DNA from: Lineolata rhizophorae
Lineage: Eukaryota; Ascomycota; Dothideomycetes; Lineolatales; Lineolataceae
Reading direction: 5' to 3'
NCBI GenBank assembly: GCA_010093515.1
Contig: MU001696.1
Location: forward strand, 397,871 to 461,870
Length of the DNA: 64,000 nucleotides
Shown: piece after piece, positions 1 to 11,299 of the stretch
Numbering within the stretch: the stretch's first letter is position 1
Layout of the letters: each line of letters opens with the position of its first letter
Made by a program: the position numbers and the translations under genes
The notes under the pieces: model-generated
Database searches by the model: none
What the model was told of the DNA's origin: nothing
The model's input: the letters and a program-made list of their open reading frames with translations, nothing else

Positions 1-215
1 GTAAGCCGAGCCCTTCCTTCCTAGCCTGTTCTCGCTCCCGCCACCTGCATCAACCCCCCTCTGCCCCGGGTCCCTGCACTCGTCATCTACAACCTCCATC
101 CGCTCCCCTCTTTCGCCACGACGTATTTTTCATCTGGACCTCGTCGGAACACAAAAACCGCTGCGACTGCCTCCCCCGGCACCGTCGTCCGCCCTCCTCC
201 GCCGCCCTCCTCCAT

Positions 216-2140
216 ATGTCTTCGCAACAGTACTACGACCAGTCTTATCTTGGTGCCCAACGGCCGCCCTATCCCACCCGCCCTGGCCACTCGCCGTCGC
301 CATACCACACGCCCACCCCACGCGTCGGCGGCTATCCGCCTCCCTCGTCGCCCCAGCAGCCCTACGGCCAGCCTGGCTATGCCCCGCAACCGCCGCCAAG
401 CTCGCCCTACGGCCAGCCCCAGTCGCCCTACGGCCAGCCGCCGCAAGGCCAGCTCCCTTCCAGGATAGCGTCGGCGGCTTCGCCCTATGAACGTCAACCA
501 CCGCAGTCGTATGGAGGCCAGCCACCGTACCCGCCGTCCGGAGGCCAACCACCGTACCCGCCGTCGTCTGGATACTCTTACGTTCGTCGTCTGGTTTTGG
601 ATGCGCATGTTCTATCGCACGCAGGGCCGTCGAGTGGAACCTAAAAGGCGCAAAGTGCTAACGTTGAATCCTTTACCGTAGGGTCAGCATCCGCCTCCGG
701 GTGGTCAGTATCCTCCGCAAGGTGGTTACCCCGGGGGTCCGCCTCCTCCTGGCCCCCCGGGTCAGTCGAACCCCCAGGCTATTGGCTCTTACAAGCAATC
801 TCTGTACCAAACGATCCAGGAGAAGCAGATCCAGAACTTCTACCCGCCCAACTCGCCCGCCGTTGACCAGATCGCCCAGCGCGCGGCGTACCAGGTCGAT
901 CAGCTTTGCCAGAGATGGCGTCTGCCGAGGGAGATCGGAAACGATATCGTAAAGCTGGGGTTGTTCGACATCTGGCTGTACATCGGTATGGCGTACCCAA
1001 AAATACCTTACTAAAGGTTCACGCGTTGAGAATGGAACTAACATCACGTAGATGATAGTGGTTCCATGCAATTTGAGGAGAACGGCGAACGCATCCGCGA
1101 TCTGCGCGTCATTCTCGAGCGCGTCGCCTTCGCGGCCACTCTCTTCGACGACGACGGCATCAGCATCCGCTTCATGAACTCGATGCCCCCGCAGCAGCTC
1201 GTCGACAACGTTAAGACCGAACAGCAGATCGGCGATCTGATGCGGAGCATTCAGTTCAAGGGGCTGACCCCTATGGGCACGGAGCTCAAGCGCAAGGTGA
1301 TCGATCCACTGGTGAGCCAGGGCCGGGCGGGCCGCCTGCGCAAGCCGGCACTCGTCATCACCATCACGGACGGCCAGCCGGCTGGCGAGTCGCAGACCGC
1401 CGTCTTCGAGACTATCCGCGGCGCCAAGACCGAGTTTGAGCGCATGCCGCAGTACGGACCGGGTGCCATCGCGTTCCAGTTCGCGCAGGTAGGCAACGAC
1501 GAGAAGGCGAGGGAGTTCTTGGGCAAGCTAGATAGTGACCCGATGGTGGGGAACTTGGTGGATTGCACGTCGAGTAAGTTGAGACTATCGTTCAAATACA
1601 CCTGCATTGGGCCCTGAAAGCTGAATTATCTCTCTCCCAGACTACGAGAACGAGTCCCTCGAGATGTCGCGTGCAAACCCGCCCGTGGATCTGACGCCGG
1701 AGCTCTGGGTAAGTTGCCGCCTTCATAGAGAACAGAAAAAAAAAAAAGGTATTCACACTAACGCGCACTCCCTAAAACAGCTCATCAAACTCCTCCTAGG
1801 AGCAATCGACAGCTCGTACGACCGCAAGGACGAGAAGTCGAGCGGGGGCCCCCCGCCCGGCGGCCCCGGCCAATACGGTGCGCCTCCCCCGGGCCAGTAC
1901 GGCGGTCCTCCACCCGGCCAGTACGGAGGTCCTCCACCCGGCCAGTACGGCGGGCCGCCGCCTCCGGGCCAGTATGGCGGGCCACCGCCTCCAGGTCAGT
2001 ACGGCGGGCCACCGCCTCCGGGCCAGTACGGCGGCCACTCGCCGTATCCCCAGCAGCAGCAGGGCGGGCGCCCTCCACCACAGGGCGGGTACCCGCCGCA
2101 GGGCGGCTACGGGGCGCCGCCGCCGCCGCCGAGGTACTAG
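216..2140 (+). CDS. von Willebrand factor A domain protein with P/Q/G/Y-rich termini
   Basis: Five exons join in frame (216-581, 682-985, 1052-1573, 1641-1708, 1781-2140), giving 539 residues. Residues 1 to about 170 are Pro/Gln/Gly/Tyr-rich. A vWA fold follows: the MIDAS motif DDSGS at residues 224-228 is created exactly by splicing of exons 2 and 3, and later MIDAS elements are the GLTPMGT threonine and the TDGQP aspartate. The C-terminus is built of PGQYGGPP repeats. vWA domains bind metal and mediate protein-protein contacts; in ascomycetes this architecture is usually left as an uncharacterised cytosolic vWA protein. No signal peptide or C2 domain is visible, so it is not a copine. The first donor (GTTCGT) is weak but restores the frame. 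The domain call is firm and the cellular role unknown. Confidence 0.9.
1862..2036 (+). repeat. coding minisatellite (PGQYGGPP units)
   Basis: About seven tandem 24-27 bp units encode PGQYGGPP or PGQYGGPPP in the last exon of the vWA gene. Units differ by whole proline codons, the expected product of slippage, so copy number is probably polymorphic between strains. Confidence 0.85.
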
Positions 2141-5100
2141 GGAAGGGGTTTTGGGTGTGCAAATTGGGCCAGCTCTGAGTAGGAGGTGTGAGCGAGTCAG
2201 GCGGTGGAGGTGGGTGGTTGTGTTGGTTTTTAATACTTAATGAGTATTTCTTGTTATACATGAGGGGTTTTTCTTATTGGGCTTTTGCTTGAGGCATTCT
2301 CGGCTTTGTGAGGGAACGGTCGGGCTGGTATCTGGGTGTCCAATGGTGGTGGTGACGGTGCTGGATGGTCTACGTTCCCATTGTCGTGGTCAGACTCCGG
2401 AGATGGGGATGCAGAGAGGCTGACCGCGTTATGTGGCGTGGTCCTTACCTCTACAGCTACGGCGAGTGGTGGGTCATTCTCAGCGGGTGAGCGAGTGGGG
2501 CGGTACCTGCGTTTGCGTGCTATGTTAAGGCTAGGCTAGGAGGCTAGGTTAGGTTACGCGTATGAAAACTGGTGCTCGGTAGATAAGCATGGTTGGTTGA
2601 CTGAACGATTTGAGGCGTGGAGTGAACTGCGAGATATTAGTATGGCAAATAAGCTATGCCCGCTGTAAGACCCACCTAGCACCCTAAAGTGGTTCTGATT
2701 AGGACGGGAGAGTGAACCTAGCTAGGACCCACCTTTAACGTCTTGTTTACATGAAATGCAAAGGAGCGCGATCTGTCCTGCTCTTTCATCAATACGTCTT
2801 GGTTGCGCGACTCTGCCGCAAGTCGATCAACATGAGTTCGAGTTCATCAACGCAGTTGCTATCTTTGGGGCAGATCTACGTGCGTTGTTGAAATCATGTT
2901 ATGGCTGCTCGAAGAAAGCGATCCAGCACGCTTGCCTGCCCTGTTTGCTAGTCTGTATAGAGGCCATTTGGTGCAACGGCTTAGAATAAAAGAAGAAAGA
3001 TTCGAACATCGTAGACGTAGTCTGCCTCTCTAGTCAGACGGAGCACAATCACAAGAAGTGGCAAGATCGCGACTGAATTGAAAAGTAAAGTTTCACTGTT
3101 GATTGTATATAGCGTAGCAGGGTAGAGCACTTGGACTAGACAAACTCGAATATTGAGGGCAGCCCCTTCACTACTCCAACTCCTCGCTTCGTAGAAAAGG
3201 TCATCGAGCTAGATATTATCTATTCGGCAAAAGAATTGGCGCCCGATCGAGAACCGCAACCACACCTCGCCCGGCCAGCTCGCCGCGGCGAACGCCTCTT
3301 GAAGATCGACCCAGAGTGCCGTCCTCGTCCGTTCATCTACCATGTCTGTCACGAACACGACTACTATCACGGGGGTTTTTGAGGCCTCTTTCGGGCTCAC
3401 TTTCTCCGCACCAGACGACCCCAACCGTCAACCAAAACATTAGCGGACGCTCCAACATCGAGAGCGCTGGAGGCTCCCATGGCGGACCAGACGTCGACCA
3501 CGGGATCCGCCCGGCAAACTGGGCGGATGCTTGGATTCCGCCTTCGCGTCGGGTCCGTGATTTCGACGACTGCGTGGTGAGGCAACCCAGAAGAAGCTAC
3601 CCGCCGCAAAACAGAGGCCAAGCTTCGTCGCGATCGCCTCTTTTGGCGTGGAGGAGCACAGTCAGTCGACCTGAGTGAGCTCTGGTGGTGCTGCCGGGCT
3701 CTGATGCAGAGGCGATGACTGGCGAGCAATCTCATCCGAGTCGACGTCTCTCGCTGCGGCGCGGACAGAAAATGCGAAGTCTGCTTGGAAGGTCTTCCAG
3801 ATTGTGGGCTACAATTTCGTGCTCGGGGGCCGGGGAAATAAGTAGAGGTAGGGGCTGCAAGGAGGCAAAGCCTATCCTGAAATCGTCATAAGGAGGAGTA
3901 ACAGACATGACCAATTGAGAGACTTCCGGCTCCGTGATGCCTAGCGTGGAGGGAGCTAGGTTTCTCCTCTAAGTGGTGATCTGAATAGGATCGAGTGTCG
4001 ATCGAGTGTCGATCGACGTGCGACTGGAAAGTGATCCCGCAAAGGGTGGCATCCAATCTTGAGGAAGTGAGAAGAGTCGTTCATTCTATTAGAGTTGGAT
4101 CGGGGTTGGATCCTTATAGCCCTGGATCCAATCCCGGCCACGTGCTGCACACGTGCCCCTTCCCATGCTTGAGCGTAACACTTATGCTGGAAGCAAAAGT
4201 CATTAGCCGGAGAGAAGTCAAGTGATTATATACAAGGAAGCGAGCCTACCTGCCAATGGAAGCCGACAAGAGAAAAAGACGCCCGAAGGCTGAATCACAT
4301 CTAGCCTCAACTATGGCGCTGAATGCGGAGCCGAGAGTGCAAAGAGCGGTAGAAAATTTCGAACTAGCCACGGAAGAAGGCCCTAAAAGACGTCAAGATA
4401 GATGGACTGGGCGCCGGAAGACGCGAAGCTGGGGCGAAGAAAGGAGAAGTCGAAGCATCAGATCGCGGAATTTTTGTAGTCCACGATTCCTTTTTGCAAG
4501 GAAGCTGCGTCTTATGCCTGCTGGGTAGCAAGATGAACTTGGAGGCCGCACTGCGCTACGCATCCTCGGCGCCATCTGCACATCGCAGTCGGAAGCGGCG
4601 TAGTACGATATGTACCTACCCTCACATCGATCCAGTTATCGGGTAAGAAGGTGCGCCGCACATGCAGCAGAAAGGGATGGCGAACCGTGGACGCGGCGCG
4701 AGGCCGACTAGCGACTGCATCCATAGTTCGGTCTCGTTCGACCGATCCTTCCAAAATTAACGTAGTAGCCGTGAGAACACAGGAAAGAGGCTACATATAA
4801 GCGCTCGTTGTGCCTCGCTTAGTGACCAGCCTAAGCCCGAAACAGTTAATCATAAGCTCAACGTCAAGCATCTAGGTTATCAACTCGTCTGGACTCGCAT
4901 CGAGGAGCTATGCTCGGAGGAGCTAGAGTCGGGGATCTACGGCTTTGGCATCTCCGTAGGCCACCCAGATCGCAAGTACCCGTGGGAGATGCACTGACGC
5001 AGCTGCGAAGGTCGCGGCGAAGTTTTGCACGGCGACCCCGCGTGGCGGATCAAGGCGCATCTTCACGTCTGCCCTCGGCGTCTCCGCGAACAGGCAGCGG

Positions 5101-5879
5101 CGGAGAGATCAGAGATGAGGCAGGAGGCGGAAGCCACCGATGCGCAGACCGAATGGAAGCTCCTGGGCACGTATCTACCTACCCAGGCACAAGGTGTGGA
5201 ACAGCATGAGCCCTCGAACGGGAGAAAGAACTACCTGCATACGTACCTAGCTAGACAGGTATGACAGCCGCCGACACGGTAGGCGAATCCGACGATGGAG
5301 ACAGGTTCATGGCGGCGGGCTTCGTTGCGCTTAGGGCAACCCCATTTCGGGCGCGCTGGCATTTCGCCTTACGGACAGCATCGTCGCTCTGTTCCGAGCG
5401 GGTGATTCAGACATGACCGGAGGCCCTCCTGCTGCAAAAACAGTCACGCCAGCATCTTGCTAGCTTCCCTGACTAGGGGCCAGACTCCCCTTGAGCTAAA
5501 GTTCACGAGATTCAATTTGTGCGCCCATTAAACTGTCTCACCACGATGGAGGACGGGAAATGTGAGAGCCGCTTTCGCTCGCCTGATGTCTAGATTAGGC
5601 CATGAGTTTTCAGTCTCAATCTTCACAATAACTGGGACCTTCAAATTCGCAATTAATGAATCCCGAAGCGAGAAATCGAAAACCGAAGAGCAAACAGAAC
5701 AATATCCCTTCGCCAAACGCTAGCCAAGACCAAGGGAATAAAAATGACCAAAGGAAAAAGAAATGTGAAGGGAACCCGGCGCAAGCCAAACACCACGAAT
5801 CTGGTTAAACAAAAAAATTCTCACTAACACCACAGCGCACAAAGAGTATGGATTTGCCGACTGGAACCCTGCATTCAAG
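2141..5879. other. 3.7 kb gene-poor interval
   Basis: No reading frame here has recognisable domains or joins convincingly through introns. The start holds the 3' flank of the vWA gene. A TAGG-rich stretch lies at about 2527-2555. Short coding-looking pieces (minus 3209-3424, plus 4890-4990) are isolated and bounded by stops. Base composition is close to the flanks, so a heavily RIP-mutated repeat is not obvious. Confidence 0.6.
3990..4022. repeat. 11-bp short tandem repeat
   Basis: Two perfect copies of ATCGAGTGTCG are followed by a third, diverged copy. This is a simple tandem duplication in non-coding sequence. Confidence 0.7.
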
Positions 5880-8800
5880 TCACCACGACTTCACTCTCCG
5901 GAGCTTCCTGGGTTGCCCACTTCGTCCAGGGCAATCCGTTGCGTCGCTTCCCGCCAGCACACCTCTCTCTCGTCCTGGCGCATCCTTTTCCCGGACCGGC
6001 GCGGGATACGCGGTCGAACCAGGGCTTGTCCAAACGGTTTCGCACCCCTGTGCTGATTCAGGTTCCGAAGCATGGTATTCCCCCTGATCCGCGTCCAGGA
6101 CATCTGCGAAGTGCTTCCGAATGATGTCGATGAAGTCCATGCCGGAGTAGCCGCACCATTCGACTGCTTGTGCTTCTCGCTCGGCCCTGCGCTGCGTGGC
6201 TTTTGCGTCGGCCTCCTGGTGTGCTTGGCTGTTATAAACCGAGTCCTCCCAATCGAGACCTCTGTATCTGATTCGCTCTTCTGCTAATGGTTCTGGAAGG
6301 ATTTGGTCCACTCTTCGCCACCAACGCGACCAAAAATGGCCAAATTCTCCGCCCTCCTTTTGTCGAGCCCCGTCGTACGCCGCTAAGAGTAGCTCAAGCT
6401 GCTCATTCAGTTCTGAGTCTTCCGCCTGAATTTCTACTCGCTTGCTATCATGCATCATATTTCGGATGATGCCATGTGAATGGAACCGTTGGCTCCCACA
6501 GCAAGTATGAGCCATCCCAAGACGGTCAAACGTTTCCAGTCGACAGAGCTCCCGATAACAGAATTCAGACTGAGAACTGTCTAGGCCGCAGAGTTCAACC
6601 CATTCCGCTGCTACATCTTCCATGTACGTCTTTGCTGCAGCCTTTACTACCCAAAGGTCACTAAGATCGTACCGAAACATATGGACTGGAGTGCAGCCGT
6701 TGGAAGAGCAAAAGCAGAGACAAGTATCCGGCTCTAACGGATCGCAAAGAGATGCGGAGTCTTGTACTAAACCTTGAAGCTCCGAACGGTCGTCTTCATA
6801 CCATGGGTGTAGTCTCCGTCTCCGCATCCAAGGCTCTAGCGAAGCGAGGTAGAACAGCATGTTTGGATAGGAAAACGGAAAATTGAATGCCAGATTTGAC
6901 ATTTTGTCAAGGAACTTTCGTACCAATTTCGTCCAACCTCTGCCAAAATAAATGTCTCCTAAATTTGTAAAACAAAAGGTGACTGGAGTTTCCCCAAATG
7001 TATTCATGACCTCTACATCTTGGAAACCCGCCTCAAAAAGCATATCGAGCAACTCGACATTACAGCATTGGAGGTCCATGTCGTAGACTGAAGACATTCT
7101 GCTAGGATAAAGTGCATCGGGCACCTTTACTCCTTTCTTTCGTAGCGTGTTGTAGACTCCGAAGGCATTCGCGTCGAGCGTTCTTTCTATGGGAAGTCCA
7201 ACCTCGGCTTGCTCCTCGGCGGTCAGCTCGCGGAGCGCCAGATCCGTAAGACGATTGCGCCGGTCCTTGAGCGAATTGACAACACAGAGCCTTATCTCAG
7301 GACTTGCGTACGAAAGTGCATGGCTGAGTAAATCCCAGACTGCCGATCCATTAGTAGTCAAGGGGAAATCAGCGCTGAGAAGAATTTCTAGTGACTCCAG
7401 ATCGCCCATATCTATCGCGAGATTGAGAGCCAGTCTAGAATCCATCCCGGCATCTAAGAGGGCTTGAAGACCATCTGGCCATCCAAGGGCACACTCTAAC
7501 GGACTTAGCAGGTTGCGAAGTCTCTGAAAGATGTCGTTACTTTCGCTAGCATTGCAGTAATCATCATAGCGTCCGCTCCCGTCGTCGTAATCGCTCTCGT
7601 CTCCGTCGTCTTCGTCGTTAAAATTGTTGGATTTACACTTACGGCAACGTGGAAAAGAAAAATCGAAGTCGTAGGCGGGGTGGCGAGCGTGAAGCCATCG
7701 AGCATTGTCCGCAGCGTTATGCTGCTGCATCTTCTGGAGGATACGCTGCACTTCCTGCCGCGACCGTATAATGATCGCATGCTCTAGCGGTCCGTAGCCG
7801 TACCCTGAAGTCGTTTGTACCTGTACGTTAGAACTCTTGCAGTGGGTATGAATAGCGGGGGCTAGCTATACGGAGACATGCATTCGAGAGCGCTTGGGCG
7901 CCGCTTGAAAAGCGCGAGATACTGGCGCCTCGAGCTGCATGGGAACCTGGCCCCGTAAGGGAGAATGCTATGCTCTGCAAGAGTCCCTGGCTCCAGTATG
8001 TTGCACCGCTCCAAAGCCTCACTTAGACGATCTTGGAGTTGTGATCCTTCCAGGGCAAGCGCCCCGCCAAGATCCGCTGCGCGAACGGGATAAGAACTGA
8101 GTCGGACAGGCAGACAACATTAGTGAGACCAAAATCAGGGCCCGGAGGGGAGGGAATAACGCAACTAGGTACCAATGCGAACTAAGCGGGTGCATGTAGT
8201 GACCCAACGGTGATCGTGCACATACGCGACCGCAGACACGTCGACGCCTGCCTCCACCACGAGCAGGATGAGCTGATCCAGTTCCGGGACTACATGTCTG
8301 TATTCCCCACCAAGCATTGAGACAAGAAAAAGTATTCCCTGTGAATTATCAACCGACGCTCTGGGCGCTTTCGAAGGTCAAGGACCTAAGGACGTAAGCC
8401 TTACGTGGAGGGCTGTGTTGCCGTTTTCATCCTTGTCGCTTGCAGAGGCGCTACCGCTAGTGAGAATATCCCACAATCGTTGGCACAACCCCGAGAGCTC
8501 TTCCTTCACTCTTGTGCAGTCCCATTTATATACGAAGGTGCCTCGGTCGTCTACAAAATGGAAACGAGAATACTCAGCATATGTCTTGCTAGCGCACAAC
8601 TTCGGGATCGAGTCGAAGGCCTGGAAAATGGGCGATTCTGATCGTTTGACAGTCCCGTAGAATCGCAAAGATGATGTCAGACCGGGGCTGCGGCCTCCAG
8701 AACCTGCTCCCAGGGTCAACTCCACCGTCTTCCGGAGAAACGGGAGGAGCTGAGCCGAAAATCTGTAGCTCCACGACCAACCAGTCATCTCGTAGAAAGG

Positions 8801-9999
8801 GCACTGCTGGTCGTGCGTTGCGCGGGATTGGTATACGACCGCAAAACGGCCGCGCCTTGTCCAATCTCTCCGGCGCCGAGCTACGCAGTTGCAGGGTCGT
8901 TCAGAAACCTGTCCAAACTGATAAATTGGGTACGCATGGGAGTAGACAAAATCACACGACTCCTTAAGTGTACCCGGGTGGCTGACGAGCTCCTTGCCAA
9001 CCGCCGCTGTGAGACTAAAATTGTCGGCATCAGACAATCGGCCGGCAGCTGCACGATCCGAATCTGAGAATGTGTTGCTCCGTTCAGACAGCGACAGAAG
9101 AACAGCGTTCCTCAACGACTGAAATTCTTCTCGAGTCACCCCTGCCTCTTGGCGATATGTCGCTTGGAGTTGAACAAGCAAATGAGAATTGTCGGGCTGT
9201 TGGGCCCTTATTTCTTTGACGTCTTCATGGAGAAACTTAGCGGTGTTCTCGATTCGTTCGACGCTTGGAACGAGTGCTTTGATACTGGTGTCGCACTCGT
9301 TTACTGTTGCTGCTGCGGACCTGGCTTGCGCCTTGACTTCGGAGAGGTTGTCAGATGACTCCCGGGTTTGTCGCTGCATGTCTTCGATCAGGGACCTCAA
9401 TTGATCAAAGTGATCGATTTCTGATTGGCCGTGGGCACCTAGATCTGCTTGAATTTGCAAAAGGCAGGTGCTTTAGAATATGGTCAGTATCATGTTTGCG
9501 CCTGAGATTTAGCGACTCACCTCATTGCAGCTTGAGCATCTAGGCCCGTCCTTTGTAGCTCAACAGTCACGTCTCGGTACAACCTCTCAATCCTTTCAAG
9601 CATCTCTTTTATCTTGTCTTCTTCCTTGACAGACATCACCGCCCTCCACGCCTTCTTGACTTTTGTGTGCGATCCGGGAGTCGTGTGCCTACCCAGAGGA
9701 ATCAGTGCCGTTTGCAGATCCTCAACTGTTTGATAGGCATCTTGCACCACTACCTCTAACCGTTGTCTCTGCGCCGCTGAAATCTGCGAGAATAGTGTAC
9801 TGTCTGGTCTTCGTATCTCACTTTGCAGGCCCGATATGCGCAACACGAATTTGTCGATATCCTGGAGCAACGTTTCCATTCGCCTCGGAATGTCTCTCAG
9901 TGACTTGAGAAACTTGAGCGTCCCCAGAAGGGCTCTGCAGCCGACATCCGCGAACTGCACTGAGCTGCCGGCAATTCCGACCACGCTGATGGGGTCCAT
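5880..9999 (-). CDS. HeLo/STAND-like N-terminal domain, coiled-coil, ankyrin-type protein
   Basis: Exon 1 is 9521-9999 (ATG at 9999, MDPISVVGIAGSSVQF start). A GTGAGT intron leads to exon 2 from 9470. The first ~60 residues resemble the fungal N-terminal domain of STAND/NLR proteins (HeLo-like), and a heptad-rich helical region follows. Ankyrin-like sequence starts at GNTALH near 8402; a further intron (donor GTAAGG after that His, acceptor CAG near 8336) restores frame into the LILLVVEAGVDVSAV segment. The long last exon (from about 7825 to 5880) contains degenerate ankyrin helices and an acidic insert. Between about 7830 and 8230 I could not build one uninterrupted frame, so one or two introns are unresolved or there is a lesion. 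Related proteins act in fungal non-self recognition or cell death; that role is inferred from architecture only. Confidence 0.7.
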
Positions 10000-10252
10000 C
10001 GCGCGGAGCCTGGTCACGGATCGGGAGATGAGTGCGCCCTCGATTAGTACGTGGGCTGGCTCTGAACAGTTTTATGAGAAATGCACTCGCATCGATAAGT
10101 AGGGGCGGCCTCTAGGGGCATCCAATGAGTCAAAAGGCGGAAGTGTGTGCTAGGTTTGGATGGTAGCTGAGCAAGATGCGGGGCGAGTCTCGATAAAAAC
10201 CCAGCTGGACAGCAAAATAATGTTGTTGCCAAGGCTACGTCAAGGAGGCGCA

Positions 10253-10395
10253 GATCAGCCTCGTTTCTGTTTTTTTTTTTTTTTCTCCACCCGGGCGGCA
10301 TTCCTTTATTGGTCACTTCGAGTGAGGCTCACAAAAGGCATACACAAGGCTGTCCCGCCCTACAATCGCCGTTCAAGTGCTTGACATAAGGCTAG
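10253..10395. repeat. eroded repeat block, copy A
   Basis: Shares ordered similarity with 10479-10715: a CAGCCTC start, a T-rich tract, GCGGCATT, a TTGGTCAC/TTGGTTAC motif, then CACACAAGGCTG or ACACAAGGCTG followed by TCCCGCC and AGTGCTT. The order is conserved but the spacing has drifted. It may be an old duplication or two copies of a small dispersed repeat. Confidence 0.45.
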
Positions 10396-10478
10396 GACGA
10401 GCATACCCAATCACCAAAGTATGAATAGCGGGCCCATACAATAGTGAAGCCTAAGAAAGGCCGGGGAGAGGTGTTGCA

Positions 10479-10715
10479 GCTCAGCCTCTTTGGCTTCTTT
10501 TCTCTTTTCGTTTTAAAGAACGCGGCATTTATCGATTGGTTACCCCGAAAGTGACTCGCATTGCTAGAGCGTTAACACCATGAAGGCCAGCTCTGCCTTT
10601 TTAACTTCATTTACCGATTCTTGGTAGAGGCGATGTTCGTCCATTCGTTACTTCATAAAGGCGCACACAAGGCTGATCCCGCCTCCAAGCTTCCATTGAG
10701 TGCTTCCTGAAACAC
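10479..10715. repeat. eroded repeat block, copy B
   Basis: This is the second member of the pair with 10253-10395. It is longer because of about 80 bp inserted between the GGTTAC part and the CACACAAGGCTG part. A third short match to the CCTTTATT(G/C)GTCACT core lies near 14872-14888. Confidence 0.4.
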
Positions 10716-11299
10716 ACAGGCAGACCCTGCTGCAAACACACAAAATACTGCACAACGCAATAGGGAGGCTTGAGGAAAAGTCCGCTATGAGAAAACATAG
10801 TTGGAGACTCTTCCAGTGTAGGGGAAAGCTAACTTCGCCTCTTAGAGGATTCAATAGTACATTCCAGAAACTCAGTACCTAGATACTTCGCCCCCTGTCA
10901 TAAACATGCTCAGTAGCGTTTAAATGGAATTTGAAAAAATGGGCGTCAGAACCAATTTCTACAATTGATTAAACTCATCGTGACCAACCATACGTAAAAC
11001 AATGAATTTACAGAGTCCCAAAGGCCTTTCCAGTAGAACGCCGCCTGAATGCTTGCGTACACAATCGAACAACAACACCGATAGCACGTCGAGCAAGAGG
11101 CCCACCGCATCCAAGAAAAGCCAGCCGGTCTCCAACTGAGTCGTGCTCTTTTACCAAGGTCTTCCTTTTCTTTGCCACCACCTCGAGGGACGAGCACCTA
11201 AGGTAATGGTCAAGAAATCCTAGCATGAGGGGAGAGCAAATCTCCCGCCGTTGCGATTCCGGCACCTATTGATCGTTTCTCCCTACCATTCGTTCATAC

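Larger units (their letters stand above)
10000..11299. other. intergenic region between the ankyrin and PTM1-like genes
   Basis: No gene is supported. It holds the 5' flank of the ankyrin gene, a T-tract at 10270-10285, two eroded related blocks (listed separately) and the 3' flank of the PTM1-like gene. Confidence 0.6.

Noticed and set aside
4086-4150. tRNA-like stretch with paired GGATCC segments
   Set aside because: No seven-base anticodon loop with T33, no T-arm TTC consensus and no matching acceptor stem could be drawn.
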